Shown piece after piece: positions 25,463-34,158 of a stretch of 64,000 nt of DNA (position 1 is the first letter of the stretch; every line of letters begins with the position of its first letter). The DNA comes from an uncultured Prevotellaceae bacterium (GTDB lineage Bacteria; Bacteroidota; Bacteroidia; Bacteroidales; Muribaculaceae). Under the pieces are notes generated by a model. It had not been told where the DNA came from and made no database searches. It saw nothing but the letters and a program-made list of their open reading frames with translations. The stretch covers positions 186,001-250,000 of the forward strand of contig ONEL01000001.1 in assembly GCA_900316835.1 (NCBI GenBank), read 5' to 3'. The translations under genes were made by a program, and so were the position numbers.

Positions 25463-25862
25463 TGGAGCTGGAGGGGGTTGAACCCTCGTCCAAACGTGGA
25501 ACTAATAAGCTTTCTACATGCTTAGTCTTTGACTTGATTTTCGACTGCAAGCAGGCTCAAGACTACCAACTTGTAGCTTAGTCTCTAAATCTCAAGAAAA
25601 ACACGAGACAGGTCTTTCTCTATCTCCGATTTACTAGCACCACCATTTCAACAAGCCTCGGAGCAAGGGCAGCTGGGTGATGTCTTGTCTCTACCTCCTT
25701 GGGTAAAGATTAAGCTGATCTACTATACTTCAATCAAGCAGCAAGAGCGTAATTGTTTTCGCCATTTAAAATTTAGGATGTCATGAATTTAAAGAGCACA
25801 GGCATCGTCACTCTGCATGCTTACTTACCACCTCAACACGCTGTCAAAGCCATGTCAGCCCC
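25463..25862 (-). ncRNA. ssrA: tmRNA (transfer-messenger RNA)
   Basis: The minus strand begins GGGGCTGACATGGCTTTGAC and ends with a T-arm GGTTCAACCCCCTCC and AGCTCC, forming the tRNA-like acceptor domain. The tag frame at 25763-25734 reads GENNYALAA and then TGA, a typical Bacteroidales degradation tag. CCA is not encoded. It rescues stalled ribosomes with SmpB, whose gene lies at 33013-33465. Confidence 0.97.
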
Positions 25863-25885
25863 ATGTTTTTAGGTGAAAGCGGTCG

Positions 25886-25917
25886 CAAATTTAGAGCTTT
25901 TCAATAGTATGAGCAAA
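25886..25917 (-). promoter_or_regulatory. Promoter of tmRNA
   Basis: TTTG (25914-25917), 20 bases, TAAATTTG (25886-25893) on the minus strand, 24 bases before the mature 5' end. Confidence 0.7.
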
Positions 25918-25985
25918 AACAAAGAAATAATATTAAGCAAAATTAACAATTACAATGACGGCTACAGTAAATCCGCAGCATTAAA

Positions 25986-26630
25986 TCAATCATTTCCGGT
26001 GCTGAGACGTTTTTTCACATATTCAACAATGAATTGAACTGTGGCTTGTGTACCTAGCTTTGAGCAGTCTATTGAAAGGTCGTAGCTCTCACTATTGCCC
26101 CATGTCTTGTCGGTGTAGAAGTTGTAGTAGTTAGCGCGTAATTTGTTTTGCTTAATTGCCATTTCTCGTGCGTCCTTCTCATTGTCGCAATCTCCTCGCT
26201 TGATAATTCTGTGAATTCGATCTTCAATAGAGGAGTGGAGGAATATACTAATAACATTGAAGTCATCGCGGAGGATATAGTCGGCACTACGTCCCACTAT
26301 CACGCATGGTCCTTTTTGGGCGAGCTGTATCATCACATCGCTTTGAGCTTGGTAGATATTGTCTTCCTTGATGGGTGCATCGCTAGCAAAAAGTGCTCCA
26401 CTATAATACCCCAGATTAAATGACCACAGTGATGTGAAAAACTTAGGTGTTCGTTCGTCGGAAGCTTCAAAGATGTGAGGTGACACTCCACTGGATTTCG
26501 CAGCCTCGAGTAGCAGCTCCTTATCATAGTATTCGATACCTAGTTCTTGAGCTACTAATTGCCCTATCTCACGTGCACCGCATCCAAATTGCCTTCCGAG
26601 TGTTATGACAAAATTTCTTGAAGTCTCCAT
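25986..26630 (-). CDS. Cytidylate kinase-like family protein
   Basis: The 214-residue product has the Cytidylate_kin2 start ITLGRQFGCGAREIGQLVAQ with a P-loop-like glycine pattern, EYYDKELLLEAAKSSGV, the PCVIVGRSADYILRD segment and the helical lid with HRIIKRGDCDNEKDAREM. Real CMP kinase (Cmk) is usually longer in its NMP-binding part, so this is a relative whose substrate is unknown; a nucleoside monophosphate is likely. It is cytoplasmic and stands alone, with a promoter at 26672-26702. Confidence 0.85.
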   Translation of the reverse strand: METSRNFVITLGRQFGCGAREIGQLVAQELGIEYYDKELLLEAAKSSGVSPHIFEASDERTPKFFTSLWSFNLGYYSGALFASDAPIKEDNIYQAQSDVMIQLAQKGPCVIVGRSADYILRDDFNVISIFLHSSIEDRIHRIIKRGDCDNEKDAREMAIKQNKLRANYYNFYTDKTWGNSESYDLSIDCSKLGTQATVQFIVEYVKKRLSTGND

Positions 26631-26671
26631 GCTATTGAGAATTATAATTTAACAGAATAAATGATTTCCAG

Positions 26672-26702
26672 CAAAGATATAGATAAATATAGTGAAATGC
26701 AA
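26672..26702 (-). promoter_or_regulatory. Promoter of the cytidylate kinase-like gene
   Basis: TTG (26700-26702), 20 bases, TATCTTTG (26672-26679) on the minus strand. Confidence 0.65.
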
Positions 26703-26720
26703 GAAAAAACAATTAAAAAG

Positions 26721-27383
26721 TCATTCTTCAAATAGCTCAACATCAATGTCAAATGCATCGCTATCATTTTCGTTTTTAGTGGCTACAGTTGGTGTAATAG
26801 ATGGTTCGTGTGGTTTTAGCTTGTCAATTCCGTCAACGACATGTGTTTTAACGTTGATTTTGCGCTGCCGTTCATCATAGGTGGCCTGGTAGATGGTGGG
26901 CTCTGGTGCTATAATTGTGTCAACCATTTCGTAGGCACGCTGGAAGATGGCATTATGCGAGCGATCTTTTTTAAAGAAAGTTTTTAGTAAGTCTTTGTTA
27001 TCTTCATTTTCAAGTAAAAGGAAGTGCCCCCTATCAATCATTAAATCTCCATAAAACTTGGTGTCAACAGAGTCGAGGACATCTTTACCTTCTATATTGA
27101 TTGAAATTCCGGCCCCGGCATATTTTAGTGACACAACATAAACTTTGTGGTCAAAAGATTCTTCTTGAATATTATGAGCGACCTTTGCTAGTTGTTGTGT
27201 AAAAATATATTTAGGGTTAGCCATAATCAAACAAGACATTTTTTTCTCCACAACTTTCTCGGGCAATATAAATTCGGAGTCTTGGGTGTATTGTTTTACA
27301 ATAGAGACTCTCACTTTGTCGGCCGCTAGCGTAGTAGCAATGCTCACAAAGCTGATGATTGCAATTAATAAACATCTTTTCAT
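26721..27383 (-). CDS. Exported protein of unknown function
   Basis: The 220-residue product has a signal peptide (about 1-20, ending TTLAAD) and no lipobox. The mature part is mixed alpha/beta with conserved-looking blocks VVEKKMSCLIMANPKYIFTQ, split here only by my reading, and VYVVSLKYAGAGISI. The tail is acidic (NENDSDAFDIDVELFEE). I do not recognise a family. It lies behind the terminator of the upstream lipoprotein gene, so it should have its own promoter, but no good match was found. Confidence 0.65.
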   Translation of the reverse strand: MKRCLLIAIISFVSIATTLAADKVRVSIVKQYTQDSEFILPEKVVEKKMSCLIMANPKYIFTQQLAKVAHNIQEESFDHKVYVVSLKYAGAGISINIEGKDVLDSVDTKFYGDLMIDRGHFLLLENEDNKDLLKTFFKKDRSHNAIFQRAYEMVDTIIAPEPTIYQATYDERQRKINVKTHVVDGIDKLKPHEPSITPTVATKNENDSDAFDIDVELFEE

Positions 27384-27480
27384 AATAACTGCTTTTTAAC
27401 ATTTGGATGCGAAATTAGTGAATTAGTTTAAGAGGCTTTGCACAATATATATTAAAAAATGTTTCCTCTGCTATAAAAAA

Positions 27481-27516
27481 ACAATCACGAGACAACATTT
27501 GGTGCCTCGTGATTGT
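27481..27516 (-). terminator. Terminator of the helical lipoprotein gene
   Basis: ACAATCACGAG and CTCGTGATTGT form a perfect stem; the minus strand continues with seven T. Confidence 0.85.
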
Positions 27517-27536
27517 CATTAATCATCTGAGCTTTT

Positions 27537-27914
27537 CTACTTTTCTAAATCTTTTACTGCCTTGTCCAACTCTTTGTTAGCGTCATCAACCGCCTCGTCA
27601 AGCTTCTCGTTAGCATCCTTGACAGCGTCATCGGCAATCTTATTGAACTGCTTGGTCATCTCCTTAGTTGTAGCCTCGGTCACAGCTTTCTCAAATTCTT
27701 CATATTTACCTTCACCTTTGTAATAGGCCTCATAAGAACTTGCCATTTCTTCTACAACAGCTTGGTCGTGATTGTCTTTAAGCAATTCTTGTACAAGAGC
27801 AGTGGCATCTTTCTCCATGTCGCCAGTAGGGGGATACTTGTCACTGACACCACTACATGATGCTAAACCTGCAAAAACCGCTACACTAAGAGCAAATTTA
27901 AATAATCTTTTCAT
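27537..27914 (-). CDS. Small helical lipoprotein
   Basis: The 125-residue product has a lipoprotein signal with Cys20 (GLASCSG). The rest is charged and almost entirely helical, ending in heptad-like repeats DAVKDANEKLDEAVDDANKELDKAVKDLEK, given here as DAVKDANEKLDEAVDD and ANKELDKAVKDLEK. This suggests a coiled coil in the periplasm, perhaps a spacer or envelope-tethering protein like Lpp in principle. No enzyme motif. A -7 element TATATTTG at 28023-28030 is the likely promoter. Confidence 0.75.
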   Translation of the reverse strand: MKRLFKFALSVAVFAGLASCSGVSDKYPPTGDMEKDATALVQELLKDNHDQAVVEEMASSYEAYYKGEGKYEEFEKAVTEATTKEMTKQFNKIADDAVKDANEKLDEAVDDANKELDKAVKDLEK

Positions 27915-28022
27915 TTTTTTGATTGTGTTTTAAAAGTTAATAATAGATTCTATTAGCGATTAAATAAAAATAGTAGAAACAGATATACTCCTATTTTCAT
28001 TTTTATACAAAATTTTATGTCG

Positions 28023-28030
28023 CAAATATA
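28023..28030 (-). promoter_or_regulatory. Probable -7 element of the helical lipoprotein gene
   Basis: TATATTTG on the minus strand, about 110 bases before the start. No clear -33 partner. Confidence 0.45.
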
Positions 28031-28121
28031 ATCATTTTTTTTAAATAAATTTGTTTTTGATTGTTTTTCTCAATAATTATTTGCAATTTTGCTAAATAAT
28101 CATTTTAAAAGATATATTTAA

Positions 28122-29960
28122 ATGACTATGAAGAAATCATTATCATTCATTTTTCTCAGCTTGATGATGTTGAATGTGGCAATTTTAGCCAATGCGACGC
28201 CATCGTCTCAAGATACTGAAAACACTCGTCACTCATTACTCAAGGGTGATGTGCTCGACGTGGAATTGAGAAGCCCTGGTACCCTAGCTAATTTTATTAC
28301 TCCAGGCGACGAGAAGCGTGTGCGTTGCATTAGGCTTAGCGGTACTATCAATGGTGATGACATCAAGACAATGAAATCTATTTTTAATCGCAGCTCGGCC
28401 ATTGATGAGAATGGTCGCAGCGTATCTAACTATATAGACTTAGAGATAGAGAAAGTAAGAATAGTGGGTGGAGGCAGTAATTACTCCACACGCACTGAGC
28501 ATGATGTGATAAGTAATGGAATGTTTAGCCATTTTAGCTGCTTGAGATCTATATTTCTACCTCGCATGATAAAGCGCATTGACAAGGAAGCATTCTATGG
28601 CTGTTACAAGCTTGAGGAAGTTCGTTTCATGCGTGGTACTGAAACTCGTAGTATTGGTGATGAAGCCTTTAGAGGGTGTAGTAAACTCTCTCGCATAAAT
28701 CTGCCTGACGCGGTGGAAACGCTTGGTGATAAGTGCTTCTATGAATGCACCAGTTTACAACGCATTGAACTGCCTTATTCTTTGCGTGCAATAGGCAAGG
28801 AAGCGTTCTATAACGTGCCCATCACATCCATTAATTTCCCACCAAGCCTGACTTATGTGGGACGTAATGCTTTTAATGAGACACAGCTAACATTGTTTTA
28901 TATTCCTCAACAAGTTGAAGTGGAGGATGGCATGATAGGCCAACTGCCACGCTTGCGGGAGTTCCAGGTTGAACGTGGGAACAACCAGTTTACTACCGAA
29001 GATGGGGCTCTATATGATATTGATGGCACAACGCTATTGTATTATCCTATGGCAAAAGGTGGAGAATGTGCTGTCCCACAAGGCGTTGTCGCAATTCGTG
29101 AAGAAGCTTTTAGTGGTAATTCACATCTTAATTCTGTTACTTTCCCCAATTCGCTCCGAAGCATAGGGAAAAAGGCTTTTAAAAATTGCACCTCATTGCG
29201 TACTATCTATGTCCCAGAGGGCGTTACCACAATGGGAGAGGCTGCATTTGCCAATTGCTCGCACATGACAACAGCAACTATAGATGCGTCGGTTTCAGTC
29301 CTCCCAGCCGAGATGTTTGTTGATTGTGGTTCTCTCCAATCGGTTGTACTTCCCGACAATCTTGTGACAATAGGTGAGAGTTCCTTTGAAAATTGCAAAT
29401 TATTGCAAAGCATGGAGTGGGGGAGTGCATTAACTACAATTATGAAAAATGCCTTCAAGAAATGTGGCTTTGAGAAGGTTGAGCTACCATCAGGCGTTAA
29501 GGTTGTCCAAGAAAATGCGTTTCGCGACTGCAAGAGCTTGATATCGATAGCTTTGCCTAGCGGTATTATGACACTTGAAAAAGAAATATTTCGTGGTTGT
29601 GACAAGCTTGTTGATGTGGTGTTACCCGCTAAGCTGGAAACGATAGGGGAGAATTTGTTTCGTGACTGCAAGTTGCTTTCACACATTGAGTTGCCCATGA
29701 ATGTTACCACAATCTACAATAATGCTTTTCGTGGTACAGCGCTCACTGAACTGACATTACCCGCATCGGTACAAAAGATAGGTGATAAAATTTTAGAGAA
29801 ATGCAAAATTACCAGTATCATTTGTCATGCCTCACAACCTCCTGTGCTGGGCAAGATTAGCGATAAAAAAGCACCTTTGTTTGTTCCAGCCGGTGCTATA
29901 GATGCATACAAACAGGCGAAGCCCTGGAAAGATTTTAAGAATATTCAACCCATTCAATAA
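28122..29960 (+). CDS. BspA-type leucine-rich repeat secreted protein, without dockerin
   Basis: The 612-residue product has a signal peptide (about 1-26, ending ANATPSS), a non-repeat N-terminal part (about 27-130, with GDVLDVELRSPGTLANFI, typical of LRR_5 proteins of gut Bacteroidales) and LRR_5/BspA units from about 135 to 590, for example AFYGCYKLEEVRFM and CFYECTSLQRIELP. It ends YKQAKPWKDFKNIQPIQ, the common capping motif, and has no dockerin or sorting tail. ATG 28128 is an alternative start. It is 14 bases before an MBL hydrolase gene. Role unknown; adhesion or host binding is typical of the family. Confidence 0.85.
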   Translation: MTMKKSLSFIFLSLMMLNVAILANATPSSQDTENTRHSLLKGDVLDVELRSPGTLANFITPGDEKRVRCIRLSGTINGDDIKTMKSIFNRSSAIDENGRSVSNYIDLEIEKVRIVGGGSNYSTRTEHDVISNGMFSHFSCLRSIFLPRMIKRIDKEAFYGCYKLEEVRFMRGTETRSIGDEAFRGCSKLSRINLPDAVETLGDKCFYECTSLQRIELPYSLRAIGKEAFYNVPITSINFPPSLTYVGRNAFNETQLTLFYIPQQVEVEDGMIGQLPRLREFQVERGNNQFTTEDGALYDIDGTTLLYYPMAKGGECAVPQGVVAIREEAFSGNSHLNSVTFPNSLRSIGKKAFKNCTSLRTIYVPEGVTTMGEAAFANCSHMTTATIDASVSVLPAEMFVDCGSLQSVVLPDNLVTIGESSFENCKLLQSMEWGSALTTIMKNAFKKCGFEKVELPSGVKVVQENAFRDCKSLISIALPSGIMTLEKEIFRGCDKLVDVVLPAKLETIGENLFRDCKLLSHIELPMNVTTIYNNAFRGTALTELTLPASVQKIGDKILEKCKITSIICHASQPPVLGKISDKKAPLFVPAGAIDAYKQAKPWKDFKNIQPIQ

Positions 29961-29974
29961 TTAACTTTACTAAC

Positions 29975-30733
29975 ATGTTTAATAAAATTTTAACCGTGGC
30001 ACTTACAATATTAACTTGTGCTTCATGCTCAGCACAAAAAGCTAACCAGAGCCAAGCTGGCGAGATTGTGGGCGATGTGTATAAGACACAGTCGGGAAAA
30101 TATGTGTCATTCACTTTTATCAAGCACGCGAGTTTTGAGATAAAGTATGACGACGTTTCAATACAAGTTGATCCTGTGACAAAATTACCGCCTGAGACTG
30201 ATTATCGTGACTTTGAAAAGGCCGATTTTATCTTTGTTACTCATGAGCATTTTGACCACTTCGACAAAGATGCAATAGCGGCTTTGACAGGCGACAATAC
30301 GAGAGTTATTCTCAATCAGCGATGTGCCGACATGCTGGGGCATGGAACTGCTATGAAAAATGGAGACAAGTTGAAACTGCGTGATGATATCACCGTGGAA
30401 GCTGTTCCTGCCTACAACATCACAGCCGATCGCACTCAGTTTCATCCCAAGGGACGTGACAATGGTTATGTACTTAACCTTGATGGGGTGCGCATATTTA
30501 TAGCAGGCGACACCGAAGACATTCCTGAGATGGCTAATCTCAAAGATATTGATATAGCATTTTTGCCTTGCAATCAGCCTTATACAATGACTCCGCAACA
30601 ATTATCGAAAGCTGCCAGAATGTTCCAACCCAAAGTGGTTTATCCCTACCATTATAGCGACACACCAATCTATGAGGTAGAGAAATTACTCAAAGACACT
30701 AAAATTAATGTGGTGATTAAAAACATGAAGTAA
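29975..30733 (+). CDS. Exported MBL-fold metallo-hydrolase (UlaG-like)
   Basis: The 252-residue product has a signal peptide with a possible lipobox (CASC, Cys18) and a metallo-beta-lactamase fold: FVTHEHFDHFDKDA carries the HxHxDH metal motif, and RIFIAGDTEDIPEM supplies the third-site Asp. The last metal ligand is probably in VVYPYHYSDT. UlaG-like members hydrolyse lactones or phosphoesters, but the substrate here is unknown. Export is less usual for this group. It follows the BspA gene by 14 bases and probably shares its transcript. Confidence 0.85.
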   Translation: MFNKILTVALTILTCASCSAQKANQSQAGEIVGDVYKTQSGKYVSFTFIKHASFEIKYDDVSIQVDPVTKLPPETDYRDFEKADFIFVTHEHFDHFDKDAIAALTGDNTRVILNQRCADMLGHGTAMKNGDKLKLRDDITVEAVPAYNITADRTQFHPKGRDNGYVLNLDGVRIFIAGDTEDIPEMANLKDIDIAFLPCNQPYTMTPQQLSKAARMFQPKVVYPYHYSDTPIYEVEKLLKDTKINVVIKNMK

Positions 30734-30765
30734 TGGAATAAATCACCATCTAGAAGCTCTACATC

Positions 30766-31875
30766 TTATTGTTGGTCGATATCTTTAGAACGACTGAGGA
30801 TATCCACTTGTTGCCGTACCGACTCCTCGTGGATGACACTCATGATGGCCTCCATGAATTTTGCTGACATTCCTAATTGTGAGGCTTGATTGACGCGTTT
30901 TCTTAATATCTCATCGAAGCGATTGGTTTGAACTACCTTAATGTCGTGTTCTTTTTTATAAATACCAATCTCGCGGCTTATGGTCATGCGCTTATTAAGG
31001 ACCTCTACCAGTTCATCATCACAACGGTCAATTTCTTGACGCAGATTGTCAATATTGTCGGTTGAGCGTGTTGTTCGTCTAATAATCAGAGACTTAAGCA
31101 TTGTTTTGAGTTCGCTTGGAGAAAGTTGTTGCCGTGCGTCACTAAGTGCAGTGCATGGATTGCAGTGAGATTCTATAAATAGTCCGTCAAATCCCATGTC
31201 GAGAGCCTGTTGCGATAGGGTAGGGACGAGTTCACGTTTGCCACCCATGTGAGATGGATCGCTGAAAATAGGCAATGTTGGGAATCGGCGTTTCAATTCA
31301 ATAGCGATGCGCCATTGCGGCATGTTGCGATAGAGGTGATTTCCATAGGCACTGAAGCCTCGATGAATAGCGCCAAGCTTCTTAATGCCTGCGTTATTGA
31401 TGCGCTGTAGAGCGCCTATCCACAATTCTATATCAGGGGTTACTGGATTCTTGACAAGGACAATAGTATCTTTCTCGCCATTTAAGGCATCGGCAATTTC
31501 TTGTGTAACAAAGGGGTTGGTAGTGGTGCGTGCCCCTATCCATAGGACATCAACTCCCGCATCAAGTGCTAGCTTAACATGCTCGCTTGTTGCTACTTCG
31601 GTAGCAATTAGCATTCCAGTTTCTTCTTTAGCACGTATTAACCATTTGAGTCCTTTAGCACCTACGCCTTCAAATGTTGAAGGACTAGAACGGGGTTTCC
31701 ACAGTCCAGCTCTAAATACTTTTATTCCAATATTACACAAAGCGATGGCTGTATCACGAACTTGTTTCTCAGTCTCGGCACTGCACGGCCCCGCAATCAC
31801 ATTGTGATAATGTGGTGAGGAATAGCCTTCGGCAAATGGTATTTGCTCTAGATTGTTTAACTGGTTTTCAAGCAT
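30766..31875 (-). CDS. Bifunctional DAHP synthase / chorismate mutase
   Basis: The 369-residue product has an AroG-like DAHP synthase domain (about 20-265; IAGPCSAETEKQVRDTA, GLWKPRSSP, DPSHMGGKRELV) and a chorismate mutase type II domain (about 275-365; LRQEIDRCDDELVEVLNKRM, EIGIYKKEHDIKVV). DAHP synthase opens the shikimate pathway; chorismate mutase makes prephenate and can also sense it as an allosteric domain. This order of domains is known in Bacteroidetes. It is monocistronic here, with a promoter at 31893-31923. Confidence 0.93.
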   Translation of the reverse strand: MLENQLNNLEQIPFAEGYSSPHYHNVIAGPCSAETEKQVRDTAIALCNIGIKVFRAGLWKPRSSPSTFEGVGAKGLKWLIRAKEETGMLIATEVATSEHVKLALDAGVDVLWIGARTTTNPFVTQEIADALNGEKDTIVLVKNPVTPDIELWIGALQRINNAGIKKLGAIHRGFSAYGNHLYRNMPQWRIAIELKRRFPTLPIFSDPSHMGGKRELVPTLSQQALDMGFDGLFIESHCNPCTALSDARQQLSPSELKTMLKSLIIRRTTRSTDNIDNLRQEIDRCDDELVEVLNKRMTISREIGIYKKEHDIKVVQTNRFDEILRKRVNQASQLGMSAKFMEAIMSVIHEESVRQQVDILSRSKDIDQQ

Positions 31876-31892
31876 TCTTAATTATTTTTTTG

Positions 31893-31923
31893 CAAAAGTA
31901 GGAATTTTTTCAAATTTAAGCAA
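31893..31923 (-). promoter_or_regulatory. Promoter of the DAHP synthase gene
   Basis: TTG (31921-31923), 20 bases, TACTTTTG (31893-31900) on the minus strand. It implies a leader of less than 15 bases. Confidence 0.65.
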
Positions 31924-32113
31924 TTCTGTGCGCTCTCATTGGCATAAGTGGGAGTGGTTTATTTTTCAATATTGGTTTAAACCAATCCTATTTAACATAA
32001 TAGTGATTATGAAACAAAACAATATTAAAAGAATAGGGCTTATTTGTACCTCCCCCAGCAAATATTACCAATAAATCAATATTTAATTATAATGAAGAAT
32101 ACATAAGAATAAT

Positions 32114-32144
32114 TTTGAGAAAAAATAAAAACAGACTAATTTTG
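32114..32144 (+). promoter_or_regulatory. Promoter of the PAP2 gene
   Basis: TTTG (32114-32117), 19 bases, TAATTTTG (32137-32144). Transcription should begin only a few bases before the first ATG at 32154. Confidence 0.75.
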
Positions 32145-32153
32145 TAAAACAAA

Positions 32154-32177
32154 ATGCAATACCAAATGCAATACCAA
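32154..32177 (+). repeat. Tandem 12-base repeat at the PAP2 start
   Basis: ATGCAATACCAA occurs twice in a row, giving MQYQMQYQ and three successive ATG codons. Confidence 0.8.
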
Positions 32178-32984
32178 ATGTTCAATTATTCCCGCTTCAT
32201 ACTATCATTCATATTATTAATCTTATTGTTTCCTAATTCGGCGTGTGGCGTTGAACTAGCTCTCGATACTCTACAAATAACCTCGCGAGAATTTGATTTT
32301 TCTATTACGCCTGATGAATCTATTGAAAAATTCGATGCTAAACAGTTAATTGTGCCAGGCTTATTTATGGTAACAGGTGCTATCGGCGCTATTGATAGCG
32401 ATAATAACCTCAACAAGTCGGTGCGTGATGCTATGGTTGGTTTAAGTAAAGGGAAGCAATGCAAAATAGATGATTATATAAGGTTTTTACCTTCGGCAAC
32501 ACACTTGCTACTGGGGTTTGCCAGAGTTAAAACTAAACATAATTTCAAGGAAAGATTCTTAATATCGGCAACAGCTCATGCTTCAATGCTGATTTTAGGT
32601 TATGGCACAAAATACGTTGTAAATGAGCAACGTCCCGACCTGAGTGATCGACATTCATTTCCAAGTGGTCATGTGGCACTAGCTTTTACTGGTGCTGAAT
32701 TGATGCGTATGGAATATGGAACTGACTATGGTATAGCTGGTTATGCTGTGGCTGCAAGTGTGGCTTTTCTTCGCCTATACAATAATAAGCATTGGTTTAA
32801 TGATGTGATCATGGGAGCTGGAATTGGAATATTGAGTGCGAGAATTGGGCAATGGCTACTTCCTTTTGAGTGTAAATTATTGAAAATTAGCACAAAACAC
32901 ACCAGGACTTCAATGATTAGTGCAACACCATTTTACAATATAAACGATCGCGCGTTCATGGTGTCGGTGAATGCTGTCTTTTAA
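32154..32984 (+). CDS. PAP2-family membrane phosphatase
   Basis: The product is 276 residues from ATG 32154. The signal/anchor segment follows MFNYSRF (third ATG, 32178), which may be the true start. The PAP2 triad is visible: KYVVNEQRP (KX6RP), FPSGHVA (PSGH) and RLYNNKHWFNDV (SRX5HX3D, with the Ser replaced by Leu at that spot). The enzyme would dephosphorylate lipid phosphates such as undecaprenyl pyrophosphate or lipid A, at the periplasmic face. It is flanked by convergent smpB and a divergent gene and is monocistronic. Confidence 0.88.
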   Translation: MQYQMQYQMFNYSRFILSFILLILLFPNSACGVELALDTLQITSREFDFSITPDESIEKFDAKQLIVPGLFMVTGAIGAIDSDNNLNKSVRDAMVGLSKGKQCKIDDYIRFLPSATHLLLGFARVKTKHNFKERFLISATAHASMLILGYGTKYVVNEQRPDLSDRHSFPSGHVALAFTGAELMRMEYGTDYGIAGYAVAASVAFLRLYNNKHWFNDVIMGAGIGILSARIGQWLLPFECKLLKISTKHTRTSMISATPFYNINDRAFMVSVNAVF

Positions 32985-33012
32985 AGAATTGTTACCTCTC
33001 CCCTACTCAATT

Positions 33013-33465
33013 TTATTTTTTGAACATTCGGTCGATGGCTCGTTTGTCTTCACGCTCCTTAATAGACTGACGTTTATCATATTGTTTTTTACCTCGAGCA
33101 ATAGCAATGACAACTTTAGCGAGCCCACGTTCGTTGATGAATAGACGCAATGGTATAATTGAGTAACCCGGTTGCTGACTAGCTTTAGCTATTTTGCTAA
33201 TTTCCTTACGATTCAGCAAAAGCTTGCGATCGCGATGTGTAACATGGTTATTGTAGGAACCATAGGAGTATTCAGCGATATACATACCTTTCATCCACAT
33301 TTCATTATTCTCTACCATGCAATAAGTATCGGTGAGCCCAGCTTTGCCCAGCCTGACCGATTTAATCTCAGTACCAGTCAATACAATTCCTGCCGTGAAA
33401 GTTTCAATTATCTCGTAATCAAAAGTCGCACGACGATTCTTTATATTTACATTAGTTGTAGCCAT
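33013..33465 (-). CDS. smpB: SsrA-binding protein
   Basis: The 150-residue product carries the SmpB motifs: [57 protein letters not shown] and the C-terminal [19 protein letters not shown]. It binds tmRNA and brings it to stalled ribosomes. It lies 19 bases after a membrane-protein gene on the same strand and probably shares its transcript. Confidence 0.97.
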   Translation of the reverse strand: MATTNVNIKNRRATFDYEIIETFTAGIVLTGTEIKSVRLGKAGLTDTYCMVENNEMWMKGMYIAEYSYGSYNNHVTHRDRKLLLNRKEISKIAKASQQPGYSIIPLRLFINERGLAKVVIAIARGKKQYDKRQSIKEREDKRAIDRMFKK

Positions 33466-33484
33466 AACACAAATTATTCACTTT

Positions 33485-34030
33485 TTATCGCATAATCAGC
33501 GAGTCTAGTATATACTCAATAATAAAAGGAAAAGCTAGCATCATAATTGATGAGATGGTGACAAATTTTATCTTTTTCCCTTTCTCGAGAAAAAGATATT
33601 CGCTGCCTCTAAAAGCTATATAAGGCATGTATAGGAACAAGAAATATAGCGGGGAGAACTCACCATTTAGCAACTTGATGAGGATAGAGAGAATTATCAA
33701 AAACGAGAGATTGTAGATAATATAGTTATTTAACTTAGCTTGCGTAATCTGGCTACGATTGAATTGCGGGTAAAACCCTAGCAACAAGTAGCTACACAGG
33801 TAGAACGTGAGCATAAACTTAGAGAACCACACAATAGCTTCCATTAGGGTGTGTGATAGAGTGTTAGTTGCACTATCATAAATCATTGGCACAAAGCATG
33901 CCAGTGCAAGAATAGCCAGTAAAGGGAAAAATACACTTGATAGCACTCGTTGTGTTGAATTAGCACTATCGTCGATGTACTGCCATCCTACCTTAGGATT
34001 AATTATTACAACTAATATATTTCTTAACAT
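33485..34030 (-). CDS. Yip1-like multi-pass membrane protein
   Basis: The 181-residue product starts MLRNILVVIINPKVGWQYID, typical of bacterial Yip1-domain proteins (NPK-x-x-W), and has five membrane segments (about 31-52, 62-84, 100-120, 124-142, 155-176). No catalytic motif is seen. The function of bacterial members is unclear. It is upstream of smpB with a 19-base gap; a -7 element TAATTTTG lies at 34056-34063. Confidence 0.7.
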   Translation of the reverse strand: MLRNILVVIINPKVGWQYIDDSANSTQRVLSSVFFPLLAILALACFVPMIYDSATNTLSHTLMEAIVWFSKFMLTFYLCSYLLLGFYPQFNRSQITQAKLNNYIIYNLSFLIILSILIKLLNGEFSPLYFLFLYMPYIAFRGSEYLFLEKGKKIKFVTISSIMMLAFPFIIEYILDSLIMR

Positions 34031-34055
34031 CTCGTTTTATATGTTTTGCGAGTGC

Positions 34056-34124
34056 AAAATTAATAATAAAGAGCAATAAAATAAAACAAAAATAGCTGTG
34101 TGGAAGAAAAAATAAGTAAATTTG
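34056..34124. promoter_or_regulatory. Divergent -7 elements between the Yip1-like and permease genes
   Basis: TAATTTTG on the minus strand (34056-34063) serves 34030 and TAAATTTG on the plus strand (34117-34124) serves 34159. Neither has a clean TTTG partner. Confidence 0.5.
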
Positions 34125-34158
34125 CACAAAAATAACTCATCTTAGTGGTGGTATAATA

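Noticed and set aside
25455..25500. A T-arm-like sequence that could be a separate tRNA
   Set aside because: It is the 3' end of tmRNA; no anticodon arm is present.
29207..29710. A 167-codon antisense frame in the second BspA gene
   Set aside because: Shadow of the LRR coding sequence; no supporting features.
30766..31875. DAHP synthase-chorismate mutase fusion as a novelty
   Set aside because: This arrangement is known in Bacteroidetes and other bacteria.
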